DNA from: CAYPYI01 sp964415085
Lineage (GTDB): Bacteria; Bacillota; Clostridia; Tissierellales; Tissierellaceae
NCBI GenBank assembly: GCA_964415085.1
Contig: CAYPYI010000066.1
Location: forward strand, 1-7,606
Length of the DNA stretch: 7,606 bases
Reading direction: 5' to 3'
The notes beneath the pieces were generated by a model. The model made no database searches. It saw only the letters and a list, made by a program, of their open reading frames with translations, and had not been told where the DNA came from. The position numbers were made by a program, and so were the translations under genes. Positions 1 to 6,551 of this stretch are shown in pieces; positions within the stretch are counted from its first letter, which is position 1; the number at the start of each line of letters is the position of its first letter.

Positions 1-1424
1 ATTATAACTGGAATAGAAATAGGAGAAGTCAAAAACATTAACTTAAGTAAATTAACTCTCCCTTTTTCGCCGCCACTTAAGTCCTTAATCTCCTTTAATA
101 TATCATCACCAATAAATAGAAACTGACTAAGTATTGTTCTTACTTCATGATAAGTCATTTTGGGGAAACTATCCCAAACCTCATCTATAACAGTATTTTC
201 TGGATTTAAACTTTCCATTTCTTGTTCAAAATAACCAGGAACAACGTTGCTTCCTAGCTTAATTTCACCGCTATCTTTTTCGATTTTGCCAAGAATAATT
301 TTAAATAAAGTAGTTTTCCCAACACCATTAGGCCCAATTAAACCTACTTTATCTCCTTTGTATATATTTAAATTCACATCCTTTAATAAATGTAAGTCTC
401 CAAAAGATTTATTTACATTTTCTACACTCAATACATCAAAACCTGTTTCTACATTGGGATGGAAACTAATTTTACTAGATTTATTTTCTGAAGGTGGCGG
501 TATTTTTTTCATTTGATCTAAAAGTTTTTGTCTACTTTGAGCTTGTTTAATATATCTGGCATCACCATAATTTGCAAATCTTTCTATAATTTCTTCTTGC
601 CTTTTAATTTCTTTTTGCTGATTATCGTATTGTTTTTTTAGAACCTCTAAATCTTTCTTTCTTTGCCTCATAAATAAAGTATAATCACTGTTATAAACTT
701 TTAGAGTTTTATTATCCATATGGAAAATTTTATTAACAACTCTATCAAGAAAATATCTATCATGAGATATTATTATCATAGCCCCATTATAGTCAGATAA
801 ATAACCTTCAAGCCAATTAATTGCATTAATATCCAAATGGTTTGTAGGCTCATCAAGAAGTAGCAAATCATGTTGTTCTAAAAGCAATTTAGCAAGTTCA
901 ACACGTGATTTCTGTCCACCACTTAAAATATTAATACTTTTATTAAAATCAGCTTCTTTAAAACCTAGTCCTGTCAGAACCCCTCTTATTTCTGATTTAT
1001 ATCCATATCCATTTAATTCATTAAATTTTTCAAGTGTGGTGCCATATTTTTCCATGAGTTCATCTAGATTTTTACTATTTTCATCTTCTGCCTTGTTAGA
1101 AATTTCTACCTCCATAGAGCGAAGATCTTCTTCCATTTTTATTAATTCTTTGAATACTTCTAAACATGATTCAAAAATACTCTTTTCATCAGATATATTC
1201 ACATGTTGTTGTAAGTATCCTATTCTAATGTTTTTTCTAATATATAATTCACCATCATCATTTTTTATTTTCCCAGATAGAATATTAAAAAGTGTAGTTT
1301 TTCCAGAGCCATTTAGTCCAATAAGACCAATCTTATCTGAAGAATTAACTTGGAAACTTACATTTTCAAAAATTAAATCTGTTATATATGTTTTTGAAAT
1401 ATCTTTACAAGATAATATATTCAT
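1..1424 (-). CDS. ABC-F family ATPase (YdiF-like), N-terminal 474 codons, runs off left edge
   Basis: This is a soluble ABC-F protein. The family has two nucleotide-binding domains, no membrane domain, and acts at the ribosomal E site in translation. Domain 1 has Walker A GLNGSGKTT (residues 36-44), signature LSGGQ (167-171) and Walker B LLLLDEPTNHLD (187-198, catalytic Glu192). A lysine/glutamate-rich linker follows, and domain 2 has Walker A GPNGVGKTT (364-372) and signature LSGGE (449-453). The start is ATG at 1422-1424, with AGGAGG at 1431-1436 six bases upstream. Full-length relatives are about 640 residues, so roughly a quarter is missing. After KLM (461-463) the protein reads FLTSPISIPVI, where the family and this protein's own domain 1 would give a hydrophobic strand ending in DEP, so the last ~35 bases may not be normal ABC-F sequence. 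The position divergent to rex resembles Bacillus ydiF. The subfamily assignment is inferred from this context. Confidence 0.93.
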   Translation of the reverse strand, partial: MNILSCKDISKTYITDLIFENVSFQVNSSDKIGLIGLNGSGKTTLFNILSGKIKNDDGELYIRKNIRIGYLQQHVNISDEKSIFESCLEVFKELIKMEEDLRSMEVEISNKAEDENSKNLDELMEKYGTTLEKFNELNGYGYKSEIRGVLTGLGFKEADFNKSINILSGGQKSRVELAKLLLEQHDLLLLDEPTNHLDINAINWLEGYLSDYNGAMIIISHDRYFLDRVVNKIFHMDNKTLKVYNSDYTLFMRQRKKDLEVLKKQYDNQQKEIKRQEEIIERFANYGDARYIKQAQSRQKLLDQMKKIPPPSENKSSKISFHPNVETGFDVLSVENVNKSFGDLHLLKDVNLNIYKGDKVGLIGPNGVGKTTLFKIILGKIEKDSGEIKLGSNVVPGYFEQEMESLNPENTVIDEVWDSFPKMTYHEVRTILSQFLFIGDDILKEIKDLSGGEKGRVNLLKLMFLTSPISIPVI

Positions 1425-1453
1425 AATTTGCCTCCTAATTTGTATATATATAA

Positions 1454-1459
1454 ATTATA
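1454..1459 (-). promoter_or_regulatory. Candidate -10 box for the ABC-F gene
   Basis: A consensus TATAAT lies on the minus strand about 30 bases upstream of the ABC-F start codon, giving a predicted leader of roughly 23 bases. The matching -35 position reads CTATTA, which is weak, so the promoter is supported mainly by the -10 and its placement. Confidence 0.45.
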
Positions 1460-1498
1460 TCAAATTATTGATATTTTAATAGTTTTATTAAATGAGTG

Positions 1499-1510
1499 TA
1501 GATTAATCTA
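1499..1510. promoter_or_regulatory. 12-bp perfect palindrome just upstream of the rex promoter, possible operator
   Basis: TAGATTAATCTA is self-complementary and abuts the candidate -35 of rex, in the divergent ABC-F/rex region. It lacks the TTGT...ACAA ends of the usual Firmicute Rex operator, so I do not call it a Rex site. The same 12 bases recur inside the rex terminator. A regulatory role is only a possibility. Confidence 0.3.
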
Positions 1511-1511
1511 A

Positions 1512-1540
1512 TTGCAAAATTATAAACAAACTGATAAAAT
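1512..1540 (+). promoter_or_regulatory. Candidate rex promoter
   Basis: TTGCAA (1512-1517) and TAAAAT (1535-1540) are separated by exactly 17 bases. They match the housekeeping consensus at 4 of 6 and 5 of 6 positions. Transcription would start near 1547, giving a leader of about 57 bases. No clear Rex-type operator (TTGTTAA-N4-TTAACAA) overlaps it, so autoregulation is not evident from the sequence. Confidence 0.55.
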
Positions 1541-1603
1541 AATATTAGTTAGTTTAGATTGTATAAAGTAAATTAAATAGTAAACGGTAGGTGGTGAAAC
1601 AAT

Positions 1604-2251
1604 ATGACAAAAGACAAGAAAGTATCCATTACTGTTATTCGAAGACTTCCAGAATATTATAGGTATTTAGAAGAGTTATTAGAGAAAGATATAAGTAGAA
1701 TCTCATCTCAAGAACTAAGTGAATTATCAGGATTTACAGCGTCTCAAATAAGACAAGATTTAAATAATTTTGGAGGATTTGGACAACAAGGTTATGGTTA
1801 TAATGTAGAAGAACTTCATACTGAACTTGGTAAGATTTTAGGTCTTGAAAATAAGCACAAAGTTGTAGTTACTGGTGCTGGAAATCTTGGACATGCTATA
1901 GCTCACTATGGTGGCTTTAGAGACTCAGGATTTGATATAATTGGTATGTTTGATTCAAGAACTGATGATACTAGATTCAAAAGAAGTAAATTTGAAGTAA
2001 AACATGTTGATGGGCTTAGAGAATTTATAATTGATAATAATGTAGATATAGGAGTTATAACAACTTCTAAAGAGTTAGCCCAAGAAATAGCTGATATTTA
2101 TGTTGAGGCTGGAGTAAAAGGAATATGGAATTTTACACCGATTGATCTAGATGTTCCTGAAGATGTAGCATTAGAGACGGTAAGATTAAGTGAAAGTTTA
2201 TTTGCATTATCTTATTTTATAAAAGCAAGCAAAGATAAAGAAAACGAGTAA
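1604..2251 (+). CDS. rex: Redox-sensing transcriptional repressor Rex
   Basis: Rex is a cytoplasmic homodimer that senses the NADH/NAD+ ratio and represses fermentation and NADH-reoxidation genes, leaving DNA when NADH binds. The 215-residue length is typical. An N-terminal winged helix occupies residues ~1-80, with the helix-turn-helix around SSQELSELSGFTASQIRQDL (34-53) and the family stretch NFGGFGQQGYGYNV (55-68). A Rossmann domain follows, with the dinucleotide loop GAGNLG (91-96) and strand IIGMFD ending at Asp117, placed to bind the NAD ribose. The C-terminal helix (~195-210) is the domain-swapped dimer helix of the family. ATG at 1604 is preceded by AGGTGG (1589-1594) and fits the conserved N-terminus. 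The gene has its own promoter and terminator, so it is probably monocistronic. Which genes it controls here cannot be told from the window. Confidence 0.97.
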   Translation: MTKDKKVSITVIRRLPEYYRYLEELLEKDISRISSQELSELSGFTASQIRQDLNNFGGFGQQGYGYNVEELHTELGKILGLENKHKVVVTGAGNLGHAIAHYGGFRDSGFDIIGMFDSRTDDTRFKRSKFEVKHVDGLREFIIDNNVDIGVITTSKELAQEIADIYVEAGVKGIWNFTPIDLDVPEDVALETVRLSESLFALSYFIKASKDKENE

Positions 2252-2275
2252 TTTTTAAATTAAATACAAGTACTT

Positions 2276-2305
2276 ATAAAAGCATAGATTAATCTATGCT
2301 TTTAT
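2276..2305 (+). terminator. Terminator after rex, perfect 30-bp palindrome
   Basis: The arms ATAAAAGCATAGATT and AATCTATGCTTTTAT are exactly complementary. The structure begins 24 bases after the rex stop and runs into T-rich sequence (TTTTATTTATATATTTTT). The GC content of the stem is low, but its length and the U-rich tail support an intrinsic terminator. The stem core repeats the 12-bp palindrome found upstream of rex. Confidence 0.8.
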
Positions 2306-2322
2306 TTATATATTTTTACATA

Positions 2323-2328
2323 TATAAT
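2323..2328 (+). promoter_or_regulatory. Candidate -10 box for the ogg operon
   Basis: A perfect TATAAT lies 34 bases before the TTG start of the glycosylase gene and directly after the rex terminator. No good -35 is present at 16-18 bases upstream, where the sequence belongs to the terminator tail. The call rests on the -10 match and on the need for a new start after the terminator. Confidence 0.4.
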
Positions 2329-2347
2329 GAAGTTATAGAAGTATTAA

Positions 2348-2358
2348 AGGTGGGGTGA
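2348..2358 (+). promoter_or_regulatory. Ribosome binding site deciding the TTG start of ogg
   Basis: AGGTGGGGTGA precedes the TTG at 2363. The nearby ATG at 2358 and GTG at 2355 are out of frame with the glycosylase, and the ATG frame closes within eight codons. TTG is therefore the only start that fits both the binding site and the full protein. Confidence 0.7.
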
Positions 2359-2362
2359 TGTT

Positions 2363-3247
2363 TTGGAGTATAATGTTATAGAAGAAGAAAAAAAAATAAT
2401 CCTAAAAGATATAAAAAGTTTTGATCCAGAGCATATATTTGAGTGTGGACAAGCATTTAGATGGTATAAAAATGAGGATGGAAGTTATACTACAATAGCT
2501 TATAATCGAGTAATAAATGTTTTGAAAACTGGAGATGACATTCATATAGATAATACAAATATGGATGATTTTAAAAATATATGGTATCACTATTTTGATT
2601 TATCAACAGATTATGAAGAAATAAAGAAGATATTGTCAAAAGACGATAATATACTAAAAGATGCAACAGAGTTTGGTAAAGGTATAAGAATATTAAATCA
2701 GGAACCATTTGAAACTATTATATCATTTATAATTTCTGCTAATAATCAAATTCCAAGAATTAGAAAATCAATAGAGATTATAGCTAAAGAATATGGAGAT
2801 TTTATAGAGAATTATAATGGTACAGATTACTTTTCATTTCCAACGGCAGAAAAGTTAGCGAAAGTTGATGTATTAGATTTAAGAGAAAAAGCAAGGGTTG
2901 GATTTAGAGATAAAAGAATAATAGATACAAGTAATATGATAGCAAATAATGAGATAGACATAGAAGAGATATTTTCTTTATCAAGAAATGAAGGTAAAGA
3001 AAAACTTATGGAACTACCTGGTGTAGGGCCAAAAGTATCTGATTGTATTTTACTTTTTGCATATGATAAAAGTGATGCTTTCCCAGTTGATGTGTGGGTA
3101 AAAAGAGTTATGGAATATTTTTATTTAAAAGAAGAAACGAGCTTGAAGAATATATCGAAGCAGGGAGATTTACTGTTTAAAGATTTAGCAGGTTATGCTC
3201 AACAATATTTATTTTATTATGCTAGGGAACTTGATATAGGAAAATAA
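2363..3247 (+). CDS. ogg: 8-oxoguanine DNA glycosylase/AP lyase, OGG1 type
   Basis: This base-excision repair enzyme removes 8-oxoguanine and can cut the abasic strand by beta-elimination. The N-terminal OGG domain carries the family motif CGQAFRW (28-34). The catalytic HhH-GPD domain includes NNQIPRI (127-133), matching the NNNIARI-type damage-recognition loop. The helix-hairpin-helix ELPGVGPKVSDC (217-228) holds the Schiff-base Lys224, and PVDVW (241-245) supplies the catalytic Asp243; these correspond to human OGG1 Lys249 and Asp268. The length of 294 residues is close to that of clostridial relatives. Translation begins at TTG. It is the first gene of a likely three-gene operon, with 13 bases to the next start. 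Rex lies upstream but is separated by a terminator. The activity assignment follows from conserved catalytic residues and family knowledge. Confidence 0.95.
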   Translation: MEYNVIEEEKKIILKDIKSFDPEHIFECGQAFRWYKNEDGSYTTIAYNRVINVLKTGDDIHIDNTNMDDFKNIWYHYFDLSTDYEEIKKILSKDDNILKDATEFGKGIRILNQEPFETIISFIISANNQIPRIRKSIEIIAKEYGDFIENYNGTDYFSFPTAEKLAKVDVLDLREKARVGFRDKRIIDTSNMIANNEIDIEEIFSLSRNEGKEKLMELPGVGPKVSDCILLFAYDKSDAFPVDVWVKRVMEYFYLKEETSLKNISKQGDLLFKDLAGYAQQYLFYYARELDIGK

Positions 3248-3253
3248 AGGAGG
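3248..3253 (+). promoter_or_regulatory. Ribosome binding site deciding the TTG start at 3261
   Basis: AGGAGG sits immediately after the ogg stop codon, seven bases before TTG at 3261. The next in-frame ATG would fall at codon 33, inside the predicted membrane hairpin, so TTG is the supported start. The spacing indicates translational coupling with ogg. Confidence 0.75.
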
Positions 3254-3260
3254 AGTAATC

Positions 3261-3929
3261 TTGGATAGAAAGCAGTTATATGTAAGTACGGTGGTAGCTA
3301 TACTAGTTGGAGCAGCTCTGGCTAAGGCTTTTGCAGTGCTGGGGTTAAGTAAAGGTATGAGTACAGTTATAATAGGACTTATAATTGTTGTAGCTTTATT
3401 ATTTAGAAAAAGTAAAAATATTAATGCTGAGGTAGAACTTAATAAAAAGTTACTTCCAACTTTAGAACTGTTAGAAGAAAACAAGGTAAACCAATTTATA
3501 AAAGTAAATGAAGAAACATTAGAGGGTGTGAATAATCCATCTATTAAACTTAAAATAATACTATTTATAATTGTTGGTTATGAAAAAAAGAAAGATTACA
3601 ATACTCCTAGGAAATTACTAGAAGAAATAGATATAAAATATTTAACAAAAGAAGATAAAGTAATTCATCAAGCAACACTTTGTGTAATGAGTTTTAAATC
3701 AAATCATATTAAAGAAGCGTATGAGATTTTAGAAAAAAATAAATCGGAGTTTTCTAAGTATAGGGGAACTTATAAAGAACCAGGTATTATGGTAAGCTAT
3801 GTAGATATAGTTACTTTAGAAGAAAAAAAGAAGTATAAAGAAGCTTTAGAAGTTATTGAAAAAGCTAGAAAATCTTTAGGAAATGATGCTTTTAAGGATG
3901 AATATGAAAATATAATTAGAAAATTATAA
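3261..3929 (+). CDS. Membrane-anchored helical-repeat (TPR-like) protein, paralog 1, unknown function
   Basis: I do not recognise a named family. Two hydrophobic segments near the N-terminus (about residues 6-27 and 34-48) form a probable membrane hairpin. The basic stretch RKSKN (49-53) after the second predicts that the remaining ~170 residues lie in the cytoplasm. That part is almost all amphipathic, charged helix, with repeat-like stretches such as LLPTLELLEENKVNQFIKVN (64-83), KDYNTPRKLLEEID (111-124), KEAYEILEKNK (141-151) and YKEALEVIEKARKSL (172-186). These resemble TPR helices, though I cannot score them. The next gene is a clear paralog, sharing the xTPRxLLxE and KLKII motifs in the same order. 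It starts at TTG and sits 13 bases after ogg, so it is co-transcribed with it. A scaffold or assembly role is a guess. Confidence 0.85.
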   Translation: MDRKQLYVSTVVAILVGAALAKAFAVLGLSKGMSTVIIGLIIVVALLFRKSKNINAEVELNKKLLPTLELLEENKVNQFIKVNEETLEGVNNPSIKLKIILFIIVGYEKKKDYNTPRKLLEEIDIKYLTKEDKVIHQATLCVMSFKSNHIKEAYEILEKNKSEFSKYRGTYKEPGIMVSYVDIVTLEEKKKYKEALEVIEKARKSLGNDAFKDEYENIIRKL

Positions 3930-3941
3930 TGGAGGAATTAG

Positions 3942-4619
3942 ATGAGTAGTAAATATGTAAAAATATTAATAGGATTAATAATAGGTGCAGCTGTAGGACT
4001 TGTAGCTAAAGAATATAATTTATCAACATTTAAATATGGTATACTTTTAGCACTTGTAGCAGTTATAGTAACACTTATTTATACCTTAACACTTATTAGA
4101 AAGCAAAAGAAGTTAAATGAAAAGGTACTCCCTAGTTTTGAATTATTAGAAAAGAATAAGGTTGAAGAATTTATAAAAATTAATGAAGAATATTTAGATG
4201 AAGAAAAAGATCCAATCTCTAAGCTAAAAATAATAATGTTTTTGATATCTGGATATGATATAAAAAAAGACTTTGAAACACCAAGAAATTTACTTTTAGA
4301 ATTAGATGAAAAATCATTGCCTAAACAAGCAAGAGTGGTTTATAATGCAAGTTTGGCTATGGTATCATTCAAGGCTGGATATGTTGATGAAGCTATAAAA
4401 ATTATGGAAGACAATAAAAAAGTTTTCGATAGATTTGATGGAGTTTATAATGATGTAGGAATTATAATTGCTTATAGCAAGATTTTAGAATATTCAAACA
4501 AGATGGAGTATGAAAAAGCTCTAGCTTTAATAGAAAAAATAAGGTCCCAAATGGGAGAACAATCTTTCGAAGAAGAATATAAATTAATAAAAAAAGCATT
4601 AAAAGAATCAAAAAAATAA
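3942..4619 (+). CDS. Membrane-anchored helical-repeat (TPR-like) protein, paralog 2, unknown function
   Basis: This 225-residue protein is a tandem duplicate of its upstream neighbour, with the same architecture. Two N-terminal membrane segments (about 6-22 and 32-52) are followed by the basic stretch RKQKK (53-57) and a charged helical cytoplasmic domain. The conserved blocks are LPSFELLEKNKVEEFIKINE (63-82), KLKIIMFLISGYDIKKD (94-110), ETPRNLLLELDE (112-123) and YEKALALIEKIRSQMG (180-195). The two proteins align without obvious large gaps but are well diverged, so the duplication is not recent. ATG at 3942 has GGAGG at 3931-3935, and only 12 bases separate it from the previous stop. Its TAA stop lies inside the operon terminator. 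The function is unknown; no catalytic motif is visible, and the repeated amphipathic helices suggest protein-protein contacts. Confidence 0.87.
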   Translation: MSSKYVKILIGLIIGAAVGLVAKEYNLSTFKYGILLALVAVIVTLIYTLTLIRKQKKLNEKVLPSFELLEKNKVEEFIKINEEYLDEEKDPISKLKIIMFLISGYDIKKDFETPRNLLLELDEKSLPKQARVVYNASLAMVSFKAGYVDEAIKIMEDNKKVFDRFDGVYNDVGIIIAYSKILEYSNKMEYEKALALIEKIRSQMGEQSFEEEYKLIKKALKESKK

Positions 4620-4641
4620 GTTCCCTAGGGAACTTATTTTT
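4612..4641. terminator. Bidirectional terminator, perfect 30-bp palindrome shared by convergent genes
   Basis: The arms AAAAATAAGTTCCCT and AGGGAACTTATTTTT are exactly complementary, with a GC-containing core (TTCCCTAGGGAA). T-runs follow in both directions: ATTTTTAATTT on plus and ATTTTTTTG on minus. The plus-strand stop (4617-4619) is within the palindrome, and the stop of the convergent gene (4640-4642) overlaps its right end, so one element ends both transcripts. Confidence 0.9.
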
Positions 4642-5461
4642 AATTTGTAAATGTTAGTGCTGATATTATATATAAAACATATATATGAAGTGGATAGAAT
4701 ATGTAAAATAAGAATTTCGAATCTTTCCCCTTTTCACCGTTATAATTTAAAATAATAGGTAATGCAAAAATCATCATCCATTGATAGTTCTGTAATATAG
4801 TTTTTAATGAAAGATCTCTAAGTGGTAAAAATGTAATACAAAACATTGTATAAACAATTGCTAAAGATGTCTTTTGATCTCTAAATGTATAAAATAACAA
4901 TCCTAGTATTATAAATACTATACTACCTTCAACGAAAAGTGGTAAAGGTATTAATGTTAGAATAAATACAAAAAGTTTACTAGGTAATATAGGCATTAAA
5001 TAAACTATAAGTATACTTAAAAGTGAAGGTAAAAGCATTAATATTGATCCTAAAATAACTTTTTTTATATTTTTATTTTGATAATTTTCACTTATATAAT
5101 CATATATTATAATATGAATGCCAAGTAAAAATAAAGTCCCAAACATAGAGTGCATCACAGCTATATTATCAGATCTTGGTATTAAAATAGGTATGTAAAG
5201 ATTTAAAAGATTCATTATTACAAAAGAAATATATAGTCTTGATAACATTTTTACTCTATCCCTGGTATGATAAAAACCTTCTTGAGATATAAATATAAAT
5301 AATGGTGCTACAATTCTACCAACCCATTTAAATTGTATAGGTATAACTTCTGTATACGAAAAATAATAGTATATATGATCAAATACCATCAATATCATTG
5401 CAATTAGTTTAATCTGGTATGACGACAAACCTTTTTTGGTTTTAGAGTTAATATTTTCCAT
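4640..5461 (-). CDS. TraX-family multi-pass membrane protein
   Basis: This 273-residue integral membrane protein has about eight hydrophobic segments. The N-terminal block GLSSYQIKLIAMILMVFDHI (11-30), then RIVAPLFIFISQEGF (49-63) and the late motif FYPLHIYVLY (255-264) are typical of the TraX family. The founding member, F-plasmid TraX, is required for N-acetylation of F pilin. Chromosomal Firmicute homologs have no settled role, and the family resembles membrane acyltransferases. Candidate conserved polar residues are Asp28, His29, Arg49 and His259. ATG at 5459-5461 has AGGAGG at 5469-5474, seven bases away. No conjugation or pilin gene is nearby, so an F-like role is not supported. An acyl or acetyl transfer to a surface or membrane substrate is inferred from family resemblance only. 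The gene appears monocistronic. Confidence 0.85.
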   Translation of the reverse strand: MENINSKTKKGLSSYQIKLIAMILMVFDHIYYYFSYTEVIPIQFKWVGRIVAPLFIFISQEGFYHTRDRVKMLSRLYISFVIMNLLNLYIPILIPRSDNIAVMHSMFGTLFLLGIHIIIYDYISENYQNKNIKKVILGSILMLLPSLLSILIVYLMPILPSKLFVFILTLIPLPLFVEGSIVFIILGLLFYTFRDQKTSLAIVYTMFCITFLPLRDLSLKTILQNYQWMMIFALPIILNYNGEKGKDSKFLFYIFYPLHIYVLYIISALTFTN

Positions 5462-5482
5462 AATTAATCCTCCTTTTGTTAT

Positions 5483-5488
5483 ATTTTA
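5483..5488 (-). promoter_or_regulatory. Candidate extended -10 promoter for the TraX-family gene
   Basis: On the minus strand TGTTAAAAT gives a TGn-TAAAAT extended -10 about 22 bases upstream of the ATG. No good -35 is visible, and the leader would be only about 15 bases. The preceding minus-strand gene ends at a terminator just upstream, which supports an independent start here. Confidence 0.45.
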
Positions 5489-5513
5489 ACATATTTAAAA
5501 TTAATATGATAAA

Positions 5514-5542
5514 AAACCTAACTATATCTTATAGTTAGGTTT
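5514..5542 (-). terminator. Terminator after the nucleoid-associated protein gene
   Basis: A 13-bp perfect stem (AAACCTAACTATA paired with TATAGTTAGGTTT) encloses a 3-base loop. Read on the minus strand it is followed by a run of six Ts that overlaps the stem end. On the plus strand no T-run follows, so it works in one direction. It lies four bases beyond the stop codon of the gene ending at 5546. Confidence 0.88.
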
Positions 5543-5545
5543 GAT

Positions 5546-6538
5546 TTATCTTTGTTTAATATCTACTAAATCTTTTAGAATAATTGATACTGTGCCATTA
5601 GAATTTACTATGAACTCTAGTTTTTCTTTATCATTTAATATTTCAACAGGAACTTTTATTTCAATTTCATCATCAAGAATAATTTTTTGAAACTGAGGTA
5701 ATCTTTTCTCTAGACCATCTATTGAAAGCTCTTTATCATTTAAACCTTTTCCTAGCATTTCATCATCATAAGCTTGCTTTACTTCTGGATTATCTTTAAA
5801 GGCTTTATCTTTAACATCCTCTACATCAATATATCCTTTTGTTTCAACATTATCTAGTATAATTTTATTAACTTCCGCTAGCTTATTAACACTATCGTCA
5901 TAATAATCTTTTACAATTTTTTTACTAGTTTTATTTAATATATCTAGTTTTTCTTTTGGAGATAGTAAAACATCTACTTCCAATATATACTTAGAAATAA
6001 TAGGTTCTTTTATTCCATCAATATCATGGTTTTTTTCCTTGAAAATAAACTCATCATCATCTACATTATAAAAAATAAACTCATCAATTTTTTGGTTTTC
6101 ATTTGCTAGAGATGTAATATTCTTTACTAATTTATTTAGATTTTTATCATCTAAGTATTCAATATCATGAAGATAGGATACTCTATAATACATAAAGAAA
6201 ACACCTATATATTTCTTTGAATTTAAAGTGAAATTTGTAACTATTAAATCCAATGGATCTATACCATTTTTATAAATAATTTCATAAATAAGTTTAGCTA
6301 ACTTTTTACTGCTCTCTAGAAATAAATCTTTTTTATTTAAGTCATTAAATAGTTCTATAATTTTAGGACTATCTATATTTTTGAATTTTTTAGTACTAAT
6401 ATCATCTAAAGATTTTTCTATATGAGTAGTAATATACTTATTAATATCTAAATCTTCAGGATGTACATGTTCAGAAAGAACAGGCAGTTGTGCATTTGAA
6501 TCTAAAATATGAACTATAAAATCTTCTATATAAATCAT
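5546..6538 (-). CDS. 37-kDa nucleoid-associated protein (NdpA/YejK family)
   Basis: The 330-residue soluble, acidic protein resembles the nucleoid-associated protein family named after E. coli YejK/NdpA (about 335 residues), which co-purifies with the nucleoid. The recognisable features are the N-terminal block IEDFIVHILDSNAQLPVLSE (4-23), the central segment with KKYIGVFFMYYR (108-119), the ILEVDVLLSPKE stretch near 185-196 that begins the family's helical second half, and a C-terminal beta-rich end (VPVEILNDKEKLEFIVNSNG, 296-315). It has no predicted membrane segment. ATG at 6536-6538 has AGGAGG at 6547-6552, eight bases upstream. The gene has its own promoter and terminator. In Firmicutes the family's molecular role is poorly known, and distant members also occur near mobile or defence genes, but nothing like that is visible here. 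Confidence 0.85.
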   Translation of the reverse strand: MIYIEDFIVHILDSNAQLPVLSEHVHPEDLDINKYITTHIEKSLDDISTKKFKNIDSPKIIELFNDLNKKDLFLESSKKLAKLIYEIIYKNGIDPLDLIVTNFTLNSKKYIGVFFMYYRVSYLHDIEYLDDKNLNKLVKNITSLANENQKIDEFIFYNVDDDEFIFKEKNHDIDGIKEPIISKYILEVDVLLSPKEKLDILNKTSKKIVKDYYDDSVNKLAEVNKIILDNVETKGYIDVEDVKDKAFKDNPEVKQAYDDEMLGKGLNDKELSIDGLEKRLPQFQKIILDDEIEIKVPVEILNDKEKLEFIVNSNGTVSIILKDLVDIKQR

Positions 6539-6551
6539 TTTACGCGCCTCC

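Noticed and set aside
247..516. Plus-strand open frame of 89 codons
   Set aside because: It is antisense to the second nucleotide-binding domain of the ABC-F gene, whose Walker A is read on the minus strand here. It has no ribosome binding site.
1036..1479. Plus-strand open frame of 147 codons
   Set aside because: It overlaps the conserved N-terminal domain of the ABC-F gene in antisense and runs through that gene's promoter. Its composition is low-complexity Ser/Ile/Phe.
1425..1603. Rex autoregulatory operator
   Set aside because: I searched for a TTGT...ACAA type inverted repeat near the rex promoter and found none; the palindrome present has different ends.
2402..2590. Minus-strand 62-codon frame
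   Set aside because: It is antisense to the ogg N-terminal domain, with no family resemblance.
3209..3484. Minus-strand 91-codon frame
   Set aside because: It is antisense to the ogg end and the membrane hairpin of paralog 1. Its hydrophobicity mirrors the sense strand.
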